Positions 33,595 through 45,382 of a stretch of DNA of 64,000 bases are shown here, in pieces. Every line of letters begins with the position of its first letter. Position 1 is the stretch's first letter. The DNA comes from Peromyscus leucopus (lineage: Eukaryota > Chordata > Mammalia > Rodentia > Cricetidae): assembly GCF_004664715.2 (NCBI RefSeq), contig NC_051063.1:72650518-72714517 (forward strand). Reading direction: 5' to 3'. The translations under genes were made by a program, and so were the position numbers. The notes below the pieces were generated by a model, which searched no databases, had not been told where the DNA came from, and saw nothing but the letters and a program-made list of their open reading frames with translations.

Positions 33595-34470
33595 GGGGGC
33601 TGGGGAGAGGGCTTAATGTAGACAGTGCTTTATTGCAGAATATTTAACTGTGAAAATAAGGGTTGCATGTGTTTAGCTCTGTAAAGACATGTTGCATTCA
33701 TTTATGTTGCAGAATATTTGTTTCACTATATAAAGATGTTTTGCATTTGTTTAATTATGTAAAGATATGTTGCTGTTTTACCTTGCCCACCTAAGGCACC
33801 TGATTGGTCTAATAAAAAGCTGAACAGCCAATAGTGACAGAGGAAGTAAAGGCAAAACTTCTGGGCAGGGAGAGTAAGGAGGAGGAGGAATTTAGGTTTT
33901 AAGAAGAAAGAAAAAGCGATGACAGGGAGACTCCAGGGGCCAGCTACCCAGACACAAAGGAAGCATGAAAGTAGGACATACAGAATGAAAGAAAGGTAGA
34001 AAGTCCTGAGGCAACACGCAGATGAAGAGAAATAGGTGAAATTAAGTTATAAGAGCTAGCAGGACAAGCATAAGCTAAGGCCGAACTTTCATAATCATTA
34101 ATTAAGTCTCTGTGTCTTTATTTGGGAGCTGGTTGGCAGTCCAAAGAAAACCCCAACTACGGTTCTTGTTGTGTAAGCTTAAGGACCTGAGCTAAGACCG
34201 TAGGACCCACATACAAGCCAGGAGTGGTAGCATGTACCACATGCAACCCCAGGCTCTCAGTGGAAGGGTTCACTCACCAGCAGGTCTAGCTGAAATGATA
34301 TCTCTAGGTTCAATGAGAGACCCGGTCTCAAAAACTAAGATGGAGAGTGGTGCCAGAAGACACCTAGAGTTACCTGTGGCCTCCATATGCACACCCACAG
34401 GAGAGCTATCTGCAAATACATTTGTGTACACCCATGCACGTGCACACATGTGCATACACACATGCACTCA
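33595..34470 (+). mobile_element. B4-family SINE split by an LTR
   Basis: Head 33595-33633 ('ggggctggggagagggctta') and body 34161-34470 ('gtaagcttaaggacctgag', 'ccaggagtggtagcatgta', 'caatgagagacccggtctca', 'acctgtggcctccatatgc') read as one B4 when the LTR is removed. Confidence 0.75.
33634..34160 (+). mobile_element. solo LTR (LTR3 group)
   Basis: Matches the LTR at 24403-24942: 'TGCAGAATATTTAACTG', 'cacctgattggtctaataaa', 'gaacagccaatag', 'ctccaggggccagctaccca', 'aagtctctgtgtctttattt' and 'gggagctggttggcagtcc'. More diverged, with the word 'gcagaatattt' doubled near its start. Confidence 0.7.
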
Positions 34471-35011
34471 TCTGGTGCTCCTACTACGTCAGGACAAGAG
34501 AAAGTGTCTCTAAAATTTTGTGAATGAGAGAACTGAGATCTACAGAAGGGAAAGGCTTGCCCAAATTCCACTTATTTCCCCTTTCACCCTGAGTGTCTGG
34601 ATGAAGTCATGTTCAGAAACCATAGCCCTTAACCATCTGTTTAAATCTTAAGATTTAAAGGAACCAAATTATTTATTCTTTTTTTGCCACCACAACAGAA
34701 AGGAATTGATTAATGTCATAATGAAAGTATTTTTTTATCTCGCTCACATGGCATTCTTCCATGTAGCCCTAAGCCACCAACCATCTGAATGTCTCAATCA
34801 TCTTCCTAAAGCTGCCTCTCCACACTCAGAGGAGCTTGGTCTGTTCTTGTTTTAATTCTTGTATCCCAGAAAGTAAATGCATGCCAATGAAATAAAATAT
34901 TGCTGCCCCTTGGAAGCATGCACAGTGTGGAAACCCATTTCAGTGTGTTTGTTGAAAGCCAGGAATTCTGAGGAGCTAAACATGGCTATAGGACCCAAAA
35001 AGAGCTGTTTC
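34471..35011. other. mostly unassigned
   Basis: 34513-34570 ('gaactgagatctacagaagg', 'ggcttgcccaaattccac') may be a diverged antisense MIR. Nothing else is recognised. Confidence 0.35.
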
Positions 35012-35333
35012 AGGGCTGGAGAGACGGCTCGCGGGGTAAAAGCACTTGCTGCACAAGCGTGAGGACCTGAGTTCAAATCCCTACACTCACATAAAAAGAT
35101 GGGTGTGTTTGTACTCTCACCTGTACACCAGGGCTGTGGGACAGGGAGAGGTGAGAGGATCTCCAAGGCTTTGCTAGTTTCCAGTCTAGCTCCAGGTTCA
35201 ATGGGAGACCCTGCCTCAAGGGAATAGGTGCAGAGGGATAGAGCAGGAACCTAATGTCTTCCTGTGGGCCTCTGCAAGTATGGTTGTACAAACATGTACA
35301 TACACACAACATAAAAACATGCAAAATTTTAAT
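35012..35333 (+). mobile_element. B4-family SINE, well preserved
   Basis: Head 'cagggctggagagacggctc', 'cttgctgcacaagcgtgagg', B-box-like 'gagttcaaatccc', 'gtttccagtctagctccagg', 'gggagaccctgcctcaa', 'cctgtgggcctctgcaagta'. Confidence 0.85.
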
Positions 35334-35420
35334 AGTGTTTTTTTTTAAATTATTGTAGCCCAAATGCCAGGTAATCTGTGTTGGAACACTTAGGTGTGTG
35401 CTGATTCCAGCAATTCTTCT

Positions 35421-35820
35421 GTCTTAGTTAGGGTTTCTATCACTGTGATGAAATACCAAGAGCAAGTTAGGGAGGGAAGAGTTCATTTGGCTTACACTTC
35501 CACATCATTGTTCATCGTCAAATGAAGTCAGGACAGAAACTCAAACAGGACAGGAATCTGGAGGCAGGAGCTGATGGGAGGTCATAAAGGGGTGCTGCTT
35601 ACTGACTTGCTCCCCATTTCTTGCTCAGCCTGCTTTCTTGTAGAACCCAGGACCACTAGACCAGGGATGGCACCACCCATCATGGCTGGGTCTCCTCCAT
35701 CAATCACTAATTAAGAAAGTGCCTTACAGCTGGATCTTATGAAGCATCTTCTCAATTGAGGTTCCCTCCTTTCAGATGACTCTAGCTTGTGTCAAGTTGA
35801 CATAAAACTATCCAGAATAC
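35421..35820 (+). repeat. rodent interspersed repeat A
   Basis: Best-preserved copy in the window: 'tgtcttagttagggtttcta', 'ggcttacacttccacatc', 'ctggaggcaggagctgatg', 'caatcactaattaagaaag', 'cttgtgtcaagttgacataa'. Confidence 0.85.
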
Positions 35821-36380
35821 CCTCAGTTCCAGATTATCCATGACTAGCATGGCCTACTTGCCTGTCAATGTTTTGAGCCATGTGCTGCCCACATTTGAAA
35901 GGCTACTTGTTGGGCTGCCCTATGTGTCAGGTGTGGGTGGTGAGTGGGCAAGCTGGAATGTAATGGTCTTTGGCCAGTAGGATAAGGGCTAGGGATGTTA
36001 GCAAAGGTCCTCTTTGCTAGCTACCCTCATCTCCATTTGGTCCCTAACAACATTAAACTTGGAAGACAGATGTAACTAAGCAAACCATATCTTCAGAAGC
36101 AGGCAGTCCAAGAGATACATGCACTTGCCTCCTGAAATTCAATGATTCCTTACCACTTAAGGACCTTGGGAAATTAGTAACAGGTGCCTTTACAGGCAGA
36201 TGTGTTACAAAAGTCTCAGCTTCTTGTAAACTTGTAGAACCTCGACCTCAGGCCAGGTTACTGTGCACTAGACTTCTGCACGGTGTTTACCATCCAGTCC
36301 CACCTACACTCCATTGCCAAGGTACCCATGATCAGCATACAGTTGGTACTAAAGTGTCCAACTCCTTCCCTGGTTCCTCA
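35821..36380. other. nothing recognised
   Basis: Unassigned sequence. Confidence 0.3.
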
Positions 36381-36577
36381 TATTAGTTATATTTCTTGTT
36401 GCCATGACTACCTGACAAAAGAAACTAAAGGGGTTAGCGAAATGGCTCAGCAGGTAGAGGTACTTGCCTCAAATGCCTGTCAATTTGAATTCAATCCCCA
36501 GGATCCATGGTGGAAGGAGAGAATGACTCCCTAAGGTTGTCCTCTGACCTTCACATGCTTGTCCTGGTACACATGCC

Positions 36578-36635
<58 letters not shown>

Positions 36636-36900
36636 AATATTTTTAAGGAAAAGAAAAAGCTTAACAACAACTCCAAAAAAAGCAACTTAAGGAAGAAACG
36701 ATTTATGTTTGCTCACAGTTCTAAGAGATACAGTCCATCATGGCGGAGAAGTCAGGACAGCCAGAGCAAGAGGTGACTGAATACATTGCACCCACAGTCA
36801 GGAAGCAGAAGGTGAACAGGAAATAGGGTTGGGCTCTAAGACGTCAAGGCCCTCCCCTGTTATTCATGTCCTCCAACACGGGTAGTCTAATAAGGTTGCA
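36381..36900 (+). repeat. rodent interspersed repeat D split by SINE
   Basis: Left part ('tattagttatatttcttg', 'ccatgactacctgaca') and right part from 36676 ('gcaacttaaggaagaaacg', 'cagtccatcatggcggagaa') form one rodent repeat. The imperfect words 'aaaagaaactaaag' (36417-36430) and 'aaaaaagcaacttaag' (36676-36691) flank the SINE. Confidence 0.65.
36431..36660 (+). mobile_element. B3/B4-type SINE with CA tail
   Basis: Head 'gggttagcgaaatggctcag', B-box-like 'gaattcaatccccagg', 'gttgtcctctgaccttcaca', then a CA microsatellite (36581-36632). Confidence 0.8.
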
Positions 36901-37717
36901 AAACCTCCCAGCTCCCTGCAGGAGAGAGTGTTTCATTTGGGAGGAAGCAGTTACACTATGGGAAAGAGAGAAAGGAGCAGGAAGAGAGTGGGCAGAGAGG
37001 GAGGGAAGGAAGGAAAGAAGAAAGTAAAGAGGGAGGGGAGGTAACTGTACAAATAGCTTGTATAAAGAAGCCCGGGGAACAGGGGAGCCCACAGAATTAC
37101 ATTCTCATGAAAACAAAGAACTTTCTAGATTCTTTTCTCAAACACAATCTTTAAAAGCTAAAGAGTCTAAAGAGTTAAATATAAAATTTGAGTCACAGAG
37201 GGAAAAGCCCAAACTAAGGTCTTATGACTTCCCTGGAAGAGTGATTTTTTTTTCTTCTAAACTTTGAGGCTCTGGAAGAAATCATCAAGGGAAAAGAAAA
37301 GTTGACAAACCCCTGTGCAACATCTGGAAATGTCTGTGCAGAATGCCCTGTCAAACCGGAGACGAGAAAGCAAGCTGGGCCTGGTGACCATTGCAATCCT
37401 GATTGTGCAATGAAGTGTCCCAAGTGAAGGCACAAAACCCAACTGACAGGCAAACTGGGGTAATGTGCAATACAGAAGAGCTTGCCATGTACTTCACTGA
37501 ATTGGGAAAAGCAACAGGGGCGTTTACAGCAGGGCACAATCTTCTCAAAGATTTCCTTTCATTCCAGTTCAAGCCACAGTACAGCAATTGTCCCTAGGGT
37601 CCCCAGCTGTCTGGGCTCCCCACAGGCAGTGGTTGGAACCACACATAGTATGCATTTGATGACTTTGGAGGGAGGACATGCCTCTAGGTTGGGGCACTAA
37701 TGAGAGTTCCTGTAAAT
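36901..37717. other. unassigned; purine tract
   Basis: A G/A-rich tract lies at 36960-37042. The rest shows nothing recognisable. Confidence 0.35.
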
Positions 37718-38094
37718 GTCTGCTATTAAGAAGGAACCTCAACTGAGGAATTGCCTCCATCAGATTGGCCATGGACATGCCTGTAGGTCATTTTCTTGAT
37801 TAACAGTTGATGTGAAGTGAGATGGACTCAACCCACTGTGAGTACTGTCACTCCTGGGATGGTGGTTATAGTTTGTATAAGAAAGTAGTCTGGGCAAGTC
37901 ATGGAGGGCAAGCCAGTAAGCATTGATCCTCTATCAACTCTGCCTCAGTTCCTGCCCCAGGTTCCTTCCTTGAGTTCCTACTTTGGCTTTCCTGGATGAC
38001 CAACCATACTCCATCAACTAAGATAAACCCATTCCTTCCCAAATTACTTTTGGTCAGTTTTTTTTTTTTAATCACAGCAACAGAAATCAAACCA
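37718..38094 (-). repeat. rodent interspersed repeat A
   Basis: Antisense copy: 'aaggaacctcaactgaggaa', 'ttttcttgattaacagttga', 'agtaagcattgatcctc' and 'tcacagcaacagaaatc'. Its right edge lies close to an ERV insertion. Confidence 0.7.
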
Positions 38095-38134
38095 GAATGC
38101 TGTCCCAGCACATAGTGACTTGAATGTAGACTAG

Positions 38135-38486
38135 TGTAGCTGGAGTTTTCTCTCCAGGTCCTGCCAAGTCCCGGCAGTCTGACAGCCCACTTATAAAATA
38201 AACACACAGACTCTTATATTATTTAAACTGCTCGGCCATTAGCTCCGGCCTACCATTGTCTAGCTTTTACTCTTAAATTAACCCATTTCTATAAATCTAT
38301 ACCTTGCCACGTGGCTCATAGCTTACCGACATCTTTACATGCTGCTTGTCATGGTGGCAGCTGGCAGTATCTCCCTCACTCAGCCTTCCACTTCCCAGAA
38401 TTCTCCTCTATCCTTGTCCTGCCTATCCTTCCTGCCTGGCCACTGGCCAATCAGTGTTTTATTTATACAGAATGATATCCACAGCA
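38135..38486 (-). mobile_element. LTR (LTR1 group), 3' LTR
   Basis: On the minus strand it runs from 'TGCTGTGGATATC' (38486) to 'CTCCAGCTACA' (38135). It contains 'ccttgccacgtggctc' (plus-strand wording) and 'ggccaatcagtgttttattt', shared with the copy at 45516-45877 and, in part, with 51000-51426. The adjoining complement of 'gaaaaggggaag' is its polypurine tract. Confidence 0.8.
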
Positions 38487-39196
38487 CTTCCCCTTTTCTT
38501 TTTTCTTTTTTTCTAAAAAGGAAGGTTTTAACTTTCATAGTAAAATTACATATAACAAAACAATTATCAAGCAAGAATTACAGTTACAATATTAAAGAAG
38601 ATATCCTATCTATCTTACATTTGTGAGTCTAAGGTTTTATATCTAACCCTTCTTTTATCATAACTGAGGAAATCACAACTATCTAGTTAGTCTTCAACCA
38701 CATCAAAGACCTCAGAAAAATATAATATTACCTGAGAAATGGGAGAAGAATGCAAGCAACTTTCGGGAGTCTTGTAGGGTAGACAGTGACAGCTGACAGC
38801 CTGGACAGTTACCTAATGTTCCTTTGTAAAGTTGGGACATCTGTCTTCAGTCCACAGGGCTAGAGTCTCTTGGTCATTTTTTTTCAGTCTACTGTAGAAT
38901 GTCTGGCAGTTTTCTCTGAGAAGCAGGAACCTGAAGGGCCATTTTGTCAAGCAAAGTTCAGTGGTCATCTTTCTATGGGTTCTGCATGTCCGGTTGATCA
39001 AGCAGTCCAGGCAAGAACAGTTTCTTACCCAAATGGCTGTCTTTACCAAGGTGAAGATAAACTCCATATGGAGTGTCTTTGATGCCCATTCTCCTCTCTG
39101 AAGTAAATCCAGTGCTGCCAGGAGCAGACATGTCTCACTGTCCAGAACGTCTAAATTTTTAAAATACTTTAAAAGCCATATTCTGTAGTTCTAATA

Positions 39197-39665
39197 TGGT
39201 GATATTTTATTTGTACTGAAATGTGACTTTATTTGTATATTAATAAATAAAGTTGCCTGGGGGTCAGAGCTAATAGCAAGCCATGGCAGAAGCTGGGCAG
39301 TGTTGGTGCATGCCTTTAACCCCAGCTCTTGGGAGGCAGAGCTAGGCGGATCTCTGTGTGTTCCAGGATACAGCCAGCATGGAGACACACACCTTTAATC
39401 TCAATACCAACCATAGAAGACCTGGAGGTCTGTACAGACAGGCAGTGATGAGGTGGTCATGTGGTTGGGTTTACAACCAATGAGAAGGCAGAACAGAAAC
39501 ACTATAAAAAGACAGACACACAGGAAGTAGGTCTCTTTCAGAGAGGTAGTGCAACAGTGACAGTGAAGGGTAAGGTTTTTAGCTCTTAGCTATTGCTCTG
39601 ACCTCTTGGCTTTCATCTCTGTATTGGCTCTGTGTTTCTTATGGAATAAGATGGTTGCTTCTACA
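39197..39665 (+). mobile_element. LTR (LTR2 group)
   Basis: Same LTR as 15514-16203: 'atttgtactgaaatgtgact', 'taataaataaagttgcctgg', 'caaccaatgagaaggcagaa', 'gctctgtgtttcttat', end 'CTTCTACA'. It holds a B1-like stretch (39294-39365) at the same place as the other copy. The initial TG is mutated to TA. Confidence 0.8.
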
Positions 39666-39784
39666 GACTAGGAATTAGGAATAAGTAAAAGGAGACAGGG
39701 TGTCATTGAATGCTCTAGGAAACACTCAATTTTTCATGGCGCTCCACTTTCTTGTCATATTTGTCTTTACTCCTCAGATGATCA

Positions 39785-40095
39785 GGTGGGTCAAGATAGT
39801 CATGTGCTACAAACCTGCGTTTGGGTTGGCAATGGGGCCTTGCCCTACGATCCTGTAAGATTATAGCAGCACTGAAATTCCCATCGGCGGATGTATCATT
39901 ATTATGATACATTGTGCTAATGCTACCTCCCAGAGCAGTGTTTGCAGTGGTGCTGTTTGAACAAGGCCAACATGTCACAGCAAAGTATAGACATGTAGTG
40001 ACCAACACTATACTATACCTGATAACAATAAAAGACTGGTTTTCTAGTCTGGACATCTGCTATATTATGCTATCTAAAGCATTATTTTACAATGT
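39785..40095. repeat. ancient interspersed repeat, family uncertain
   Basis: 'gtcatgtgctacaaacctg', 'cgatcctgtaagattata' and 'ctataccTGATAACAATAAA'-type wording follows an old repeat that I also know from primates (with 'cccataagattataa'). I cannot name it with confidence. Confidence 0.4.
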
Positions 40096-40104
40096 AGTTC
40101 TACT

Positions 40105-40348
40105 GGCAGAGGTGTGGGGGCAGGGGGTGGAGGTCAACTTTGGTGGCCCTTCTACCTGTCTTTTTGGCATCCACCAATTGGACAGACTGACTGTCCAATG
40201 AGCCCCAGGGGTCCACCTGCCTCCACTTCCCTAACACTGGTATTTCAACACACTCTACTATGGCTGGCTTTTCAGGTGGATACTGGGAACTGAACTCGGG
40301 TCCTCGGGCTTGTATGGCAAGCACTTTACTGACAGATCTCTCTAGTTC
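40105..40348 (-). mobile_element. B4-family SINE
   Basis: Antisense: 'ggtggaggtcaactttggt', 'gactgactgtccaatgagcc', 'ggtggatactgggaactga', 'ggcaagcactttactgacag', 'atctctctag' (head complement). Confidence 0.75.
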
Positions 40349-41101
40349 TTTCTTCTACTTACAAAAACAAACAACAAACAAAAACACAACAACAACAAAA
40401 GGTGAGCATAGTGTTGTCCTCCACCAGTTTGCCAGTTCGCATCTCTTGATTGCATCTCTGAGGCACACGGAGTGACCCACGTACAACATCTCAGATGTTT
40501 AAATATAGTCTGTGGTGTTTGTGCAACCATGAAACCAATAAGTCATACGGTTCCTGAAACATGCCCATCGTTATGGGCTGCTGGTCCTGCTCGGTTCCCT
40601 GTGGTTTCCCCAGGGCCTAGCCCCTTCCTGGAGCCTGCTAGACTCTTTCTATGACTCTCCACCATGAAACAAACAAAGTCTATTTCTGTGAGTGAAAGGC
40701 TTGCATAGCAAAGCACACATGAGTTTGAGGTGAGTTAGGCCGTGAGGCAAAGGGTGCACAGGCGTGCTTCACATACTCAACTCACCAGACCCTGGGGACT
40801 TAAGGAACTCCGGTGCAAAGCTTAGGTGGAGGTGAGCATAGCTGAAATCACCTTCTACCCTGCCATGCTGTGGTCCTTATTGGAATCTGAGTGGCTGGTG
40901 GCTAGGAGTTCGTATGTACCAGGGACTAGGCCTGGGAAGGAGTAGGGCATTGTGGGTGCTGAGCTTCTTCTCTAAATGAGATCCTACCCTGTTCAGGGCT
41001 GGACCTTGGATGGGACCAAAGCTCTGGCAATGGTCTGGAGCAGAGCAGAAGGCTGCCTGGAGCCCCCTTAGGAGCATATCCACCTCATGCTAGGCCAAGC
41101 C

Positions 41102-41103
<2 letters not shown>
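40349..41103. other. unassigned; AAC-rich tract
   Basis: An 'acaaacaacaaac'-type tract lies at 40362-40402. Nothing else is recognised. Confidence 0.35.

Positions 41104-41149
<46 letters not shown>
41104..41149. repeat. GT microsatellite
   Basis: Uninterrupted GT dinucleotides. Confidence 0.97.
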
Positions 41150-41152
<3 letters not shown>

Positions 41153-42010
41153 CTAATATCCATCCCCACTTATCCAAATGGGAGGCCCTCAGCCCAGCCC
41201 AGGGTCCATCACCATGACAAAGCTGTCCACCCTAGTTGAGGGACAGGAAGGTTTGGCCATAGAACTATGCCTGAGAGTGGAGGAGGACAGACATGATCTC
41301 CCCAGGGGTATAGCATTGGTAACAACCCTGAGGGACCCAGATCCAGTGACAGGCCATTCTGCCAAACAGGGACTCCTACATGCAGGAGGCAGCCAACTCC
41401 TTTGTGTGTCAAAAAAGAAGACTTCTATCAGAGTGCTAAAAATGAGCAGCGGATAAAAATACAGTTCTGGTCCCTGGAGCCACGCATCCTGGTCACACTG
41501 CAGACAGCCTGCTCAGAGAGAGAGAGAGAGAGAGACTTGACATTCTCCTCGAGGCATGGTCTGCCCCCTGGTGGTGGATCTCCTGTAAAGATACCCCACT
41601 GCCAAAAGCTGGGGCAGGTCTGAGGAGTTTTAGACAAGAGTCCCATGGGGTGTGAGGATGTGGGGGTGTGGGGGTGTGGGGGACCTTGAAAATGAATGTT
41701 GGCTTTCCTCATCTTACAGACTTCTTGTTCTAATGTCTGAAGAGGGAATATTCCCTCTCCCCTTCCAGATGCAAGGGTGTTTTGTCTAACACTTCCTGCC
41801 TTCTTTGTTCAGAAAATCAGGATGACCCACCTCAGCAGACAGAAAAGACTCTAAACCCTAGAGGCAAAAAAAAGATTTGTAAGAACAAAGAAACCCCAAG
41901 CTGACTCAAATGCTTACCCTTTGGTGAGGTTTTGGGGTAGAGGGGGTGCCTTGAGAGGCCAACACTCAGTCCCCAGAGTAGAAGCATAATTCAGTTAAGA
42001 GGACAGAACA
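41150..42010. other. unassigned with two short tandem repeats
   Basis: A GA run (41515-41534) and a 'gtgtggggg' repeat (41649-41682). The frames at 41178-41456 have no similarity. Confidence 0.35.
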
Positions 42011-42084
42011 CGTGAGTGTGAATCCTCCCTCTACCTCTGACTAGGTGTGTGGCCTTGGGGAAGTGATTTCAACTCTCTGCTACG
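42011..42084 (+). mobile_element. MIR SINE
   Basis: Sense MIR core: 'gtgtgaatcctccctctacc', 'tctgactaggtgtgtggcct', 'tggggaagtgatttcaactc'. Confidence 0.8.
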
Positions 42085-42251
42085 TTTAGATGCAGTTCAA
42101 GTGTGAGCCCCGAAGCTTCTGGGTTGGAATTTTGATCCTCATTGGAGTGCCACTAAGAGGTATGGAAGCTTCCAGAGGCTGTGAGGTGGGAAGGGCTTAT
42201 CCTGGCTCCAGGTTCCCAGCAGGGAAGGCAGTATGCCAACTGGGGTCCTAT

Positions 42252-42485
42252 CCATGGTGGGGGAGCTTGTGACACATAGTTCACACCTCAGCAGACTGTG
42301 AAGTAGAGGCCGAAACTAGAGCTGAAGGCCAAGCCTGGCTGTAAACCTCATGTCCTATCCCATTCCCCTCAGAGACACACTTTCCCCAGTGAGGCCCTAC
42401 TTCCTCAAGGTCCCACAACCTCCCCAAACAGCACCGTCAGCCGGGGCTGAGGATTTCAAACACAAGCCTGTGGGAGGCATTTCAC
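42252..42485 (+). repeat. rodent interspersed repeat, 3' part
   Basis: 'gtgaggccctacttcctc', 'acaacctccccaaacagca' and 'ctgtgggaggcatttcac' follow the 3' half of a widespread rodent repeat that often ends in this 'cctccccaaacagc..gggggacatttc' order. Confidence 0.5.
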
Positions 42486-43184
42486 AGGTCCCCTTCAATG
42501 GGGTCCTCACCAGAGCCAAAGAGAGGGAGATCCAGCACCACACCGCTGACTAAATAAACCTCCTTTTGTAGGCATGACACAGCTTCGCGTGTTTCCTTAC
42601 AGTAATAGAAAACAGTTCAGTACACTGCTTTCTTGTCTATAACACCGGGATGCAGATAGAATCCATGTTTGGAGTGTTTGGTGAGGTAACGAGCGTCAGG
42701 TAGTGTGGCCTGCACTTGATACATGGCCAGAGCTGCAGAATCCTCAGGGACTGTGGCTGCTGTCCCGATGGACCTCTGCTGCTGCTGTTTTTCTTCCAGT
42801 ACACAAGCTGAGGCTGGCCGAGATTTCACCGTCCAGGTAAGGACTGTGACGAATATCAGTCCTGTGTAGCTACCAGGTCCAAAGCCCTTTCCATCTGGGA
42901 GCTGGCAGATTTCTAGAACCATCTGTGGACAGATGGGCTGAGGCCAGGGGACCCCACTCAGGACAGGAACGCTGATGGGGACACAAAGAGGGGAGGGTTC
43001 CAGAGTCCTTCAGCAGGGACAACAGCCAGCCAGGGAGCGGGGACAGGACAGGCATCTCAGTCTTGAAGACCTTGTTGGGTCCTGGCTGTCCGTCCCTGTT
43101 TGCTCTTTCCTGATTTACTCCATTCTCTGCCTTCCTTGGAATCTGACAGCTTTAGTTGGTCTGAACCAGTTCTGCTCGCCTCTG
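42486..43184. other. nothing recognised
   Basis: Unassigned sequence. Confidence 0.3.
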
Positions 43185-43285
43185 TCCAAGGATCCTGACA
43201 GACCCAGAGAGAGCATGTGGCTTGCTCAGAGTCACACAGCAATTGTGTGGTGGAGCCCAGCTCCTCTTCCTTAGCTTGCCCCACT
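43185..43285 (-). mobile_element. MIR SINE
   Basis: Antisense MIR core 'gcttgctcagagtcacacag' and 'caattgtgtggtggagccc'. Confidence 0.75.
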
Positions 43286-43639
43286 CTGGTCCTGTACCTA
43301 GAGGAAAGAGAGGTGCTCCATAATAGCCGGCGTAAAGGACAGCCACAGATCCCTAGCTGCTGTGGAACTAAAACCTCCAACTTTCAGACAATACCATCCA
43401 TGCTTGATGGCTCAAGGGCTCCCCTCAGTGGTTATCTTCGTGACAGCAGAGGTCCTGGAGGACTTCAGAGTGGGTTTCACAGGATTGCCTCTCTCCCTGT
43501 AAGAAGAAGCAGAAGGCACTGTACCATGACCTCTGACTTCTAGATAAGGTGGCCAGATCAAGTCCCCGAGGAGAGAGGATGCTGACCCCACCCCCAAACA
43601 GAAAGGGCAAAAGTCAGCCCAACATACTCCCTTCACCCT

Positions 43640-43745
43640 GGTATGTGGGTGACAGACACGGGAGGATCACCACAAGTTCGAGGCCAGCCTGGGCCACACA
43701 GCAAGTTCTAAGGTGGTCAGAACTACATTTCAATAAAACTGCAAA
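43640..43745 (+). mobile_element. B1-like SINE fragment
   Basis: Sense body 'gacacgggaggatcaccaca', 'agttcgaggccagcctggg', 'ccacacagcaagttcta'. The left part of the B1 is missing or decayed. Confidence 0.65.
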
Positions 43746-43932
43746 ACTCTCTCACAGAGAAAGAACCCTCCAGGGTTTCATCTCAAAGCCCCTGCAACGT
43801 GTTGGCTCAGTTATTCTCTGGGTCACAAACCCAGGCTCCCTGGGTCCTGAGTTCAGGGACACGAAGGAGCAGAACTCCACAAATGGCTAACATGAAAAGT
43901 GGCACGTGTATGGTCCAGAAGGTGCCTGAGCA

Positions 43933-43982
<50 letters not shown>

Positions 43983-45079
43983 CTCCATCACCAATGGGCA
44001 GTTTTGTTAACTCAGTCATCCTCAGCAAGCCCAGATATTTTCTTTTTCTTTCTGGGATGCTGTCAGGGAGGGTTCTGTGGCCAAGTCAGCAATGAAGAAG
44101 AAAGTGCCGGCTAGAACTTTCAGCTAGGTCCTACGGCCGCATTAACTCAGCAAACCTGCGCACCTCGCCTGGTCACTCGAGACACTAAACAAGACACCTC
44201 CTCCACCTCAAAGAAGTTATAGTTCTGTGGGAAAGCCAGACATACGGTCATCTGCAGGCTAGCCACAGGTCCTGAGAGGACAAATTCATGACACTCTGTG
44301 TTGAGACCAGGCTGCACACTGCCCTAAGTTAGTCCATGCTGAGTAAAACAGTGACTTTTCAGACTGTGCCTTGCCCAAAGAGACTTCATTTTACAAGCAG
44401 CTCCTGATGCCATTTTGAGGACGGAGGATGGCACCTGGGTGGACATGTGATCGGTACCAACTGTCCTACGCCATCCATATGGCACAGACTGATAGATGAC
44501 ATATTCCTGGGAGTAGAAGGAGTGCCTCTCCTCTAATTGTTTCTACAGGAGCATGTGAGTTGGGACCATATGAGCACAAGGAGATTTTAAAAAATCAAAT
44601 CAGGAAATTCAGGCTTGAGAACCTACCTGACACATCAGACCAAAGATGTAGACACCTAACACTGCAGTGGCCCACTGTCCACTCAGTGTGTCGCCAAGAG
44701 ACTGATGCCAGAGAACATCCAACTGTCCCAGGGACTTCAGCCTGGCTCGGTCCCCACTGTTCCCTCAGCCTCCTTGAATTGCAGTTTGCCTATCCTCCTA
44801 TTTGCTCATCTAGACCTGCCATCCATCTGTCTGTCCAGACCTGATCCTGAAGTGAATTATAACCTCCATGGTCCAGCACCTTGCCTCTGCAGGTGAACTC
44901 AGCTCCGTTCAAGCCTGTGACCCAGCAGTGACCCGACCCTACAGCAACCTCTGCTCAAGACCTCCAGCCAGCTCTGTGTCTAACCCCTGACCCCACACAG
45001 ATACCGCTTGCCTCTCCATCAGCTTCACTGCTTCTCAGGCCTCTTTGCACTCTAGCCCTTTGAAACCATTCTGTAAACT
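43746..45079. other. mostly unassigned
   Basis: Holds only a CA microsatellite (43934-43980). No gene or named repeat seen. Confidence 0.4.
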
Positions 45080-45081
45080 AC

Positions 45082-45127
<46 letters not shown>

Positions 45128-45341
45128 GATAGGTAGATGATAAATAGATTTGATAGATAGATAGATAGGTAGATAGATAGGCAGACAGACAGACAGACAG
45201 ATAGATAGATAGATAGAAAGATAGATAGATGATAGGTAGATGATAAATAGATAGATTTGATAGATAGATAGATAGTAGTTAGATGATAGATAGATGATAG
45301 GTAGATGATAAATAGATTTGATAGATAGATAGTAGTTAGAT

Positions 45342-45382
<41 letters not shown>

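Larger units (their letters stand above)
38135..39665. mobile_element. chimeric ERV insertion, two LTR groups
   Basis: Flanked by an exact 6-bp duplication 'gactag' (38129-38134 and 39666-39671). The left end is an LTR1 in minus orientation (38135-38486), followed by its polypurine tract (38487-38505 read as the complement) and about 700 bp of internal sequence. The right end is an LTR2 on the plus strand (39197-39665). Both outer termini are U5 'CTACA' ends. No open frame resembling a viral protein was seen in the internal part. Age appears similar across the insert. Confidence 0.7.

Noticed and set aside
35030..35085. tRNA-like A and B boxes
   Set aside because: They belong to the head of a B4 SINE. 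Similar boxes recur in every B2, B3 and B4 copy, and no cloverleaf with matching acceptor arms was found.
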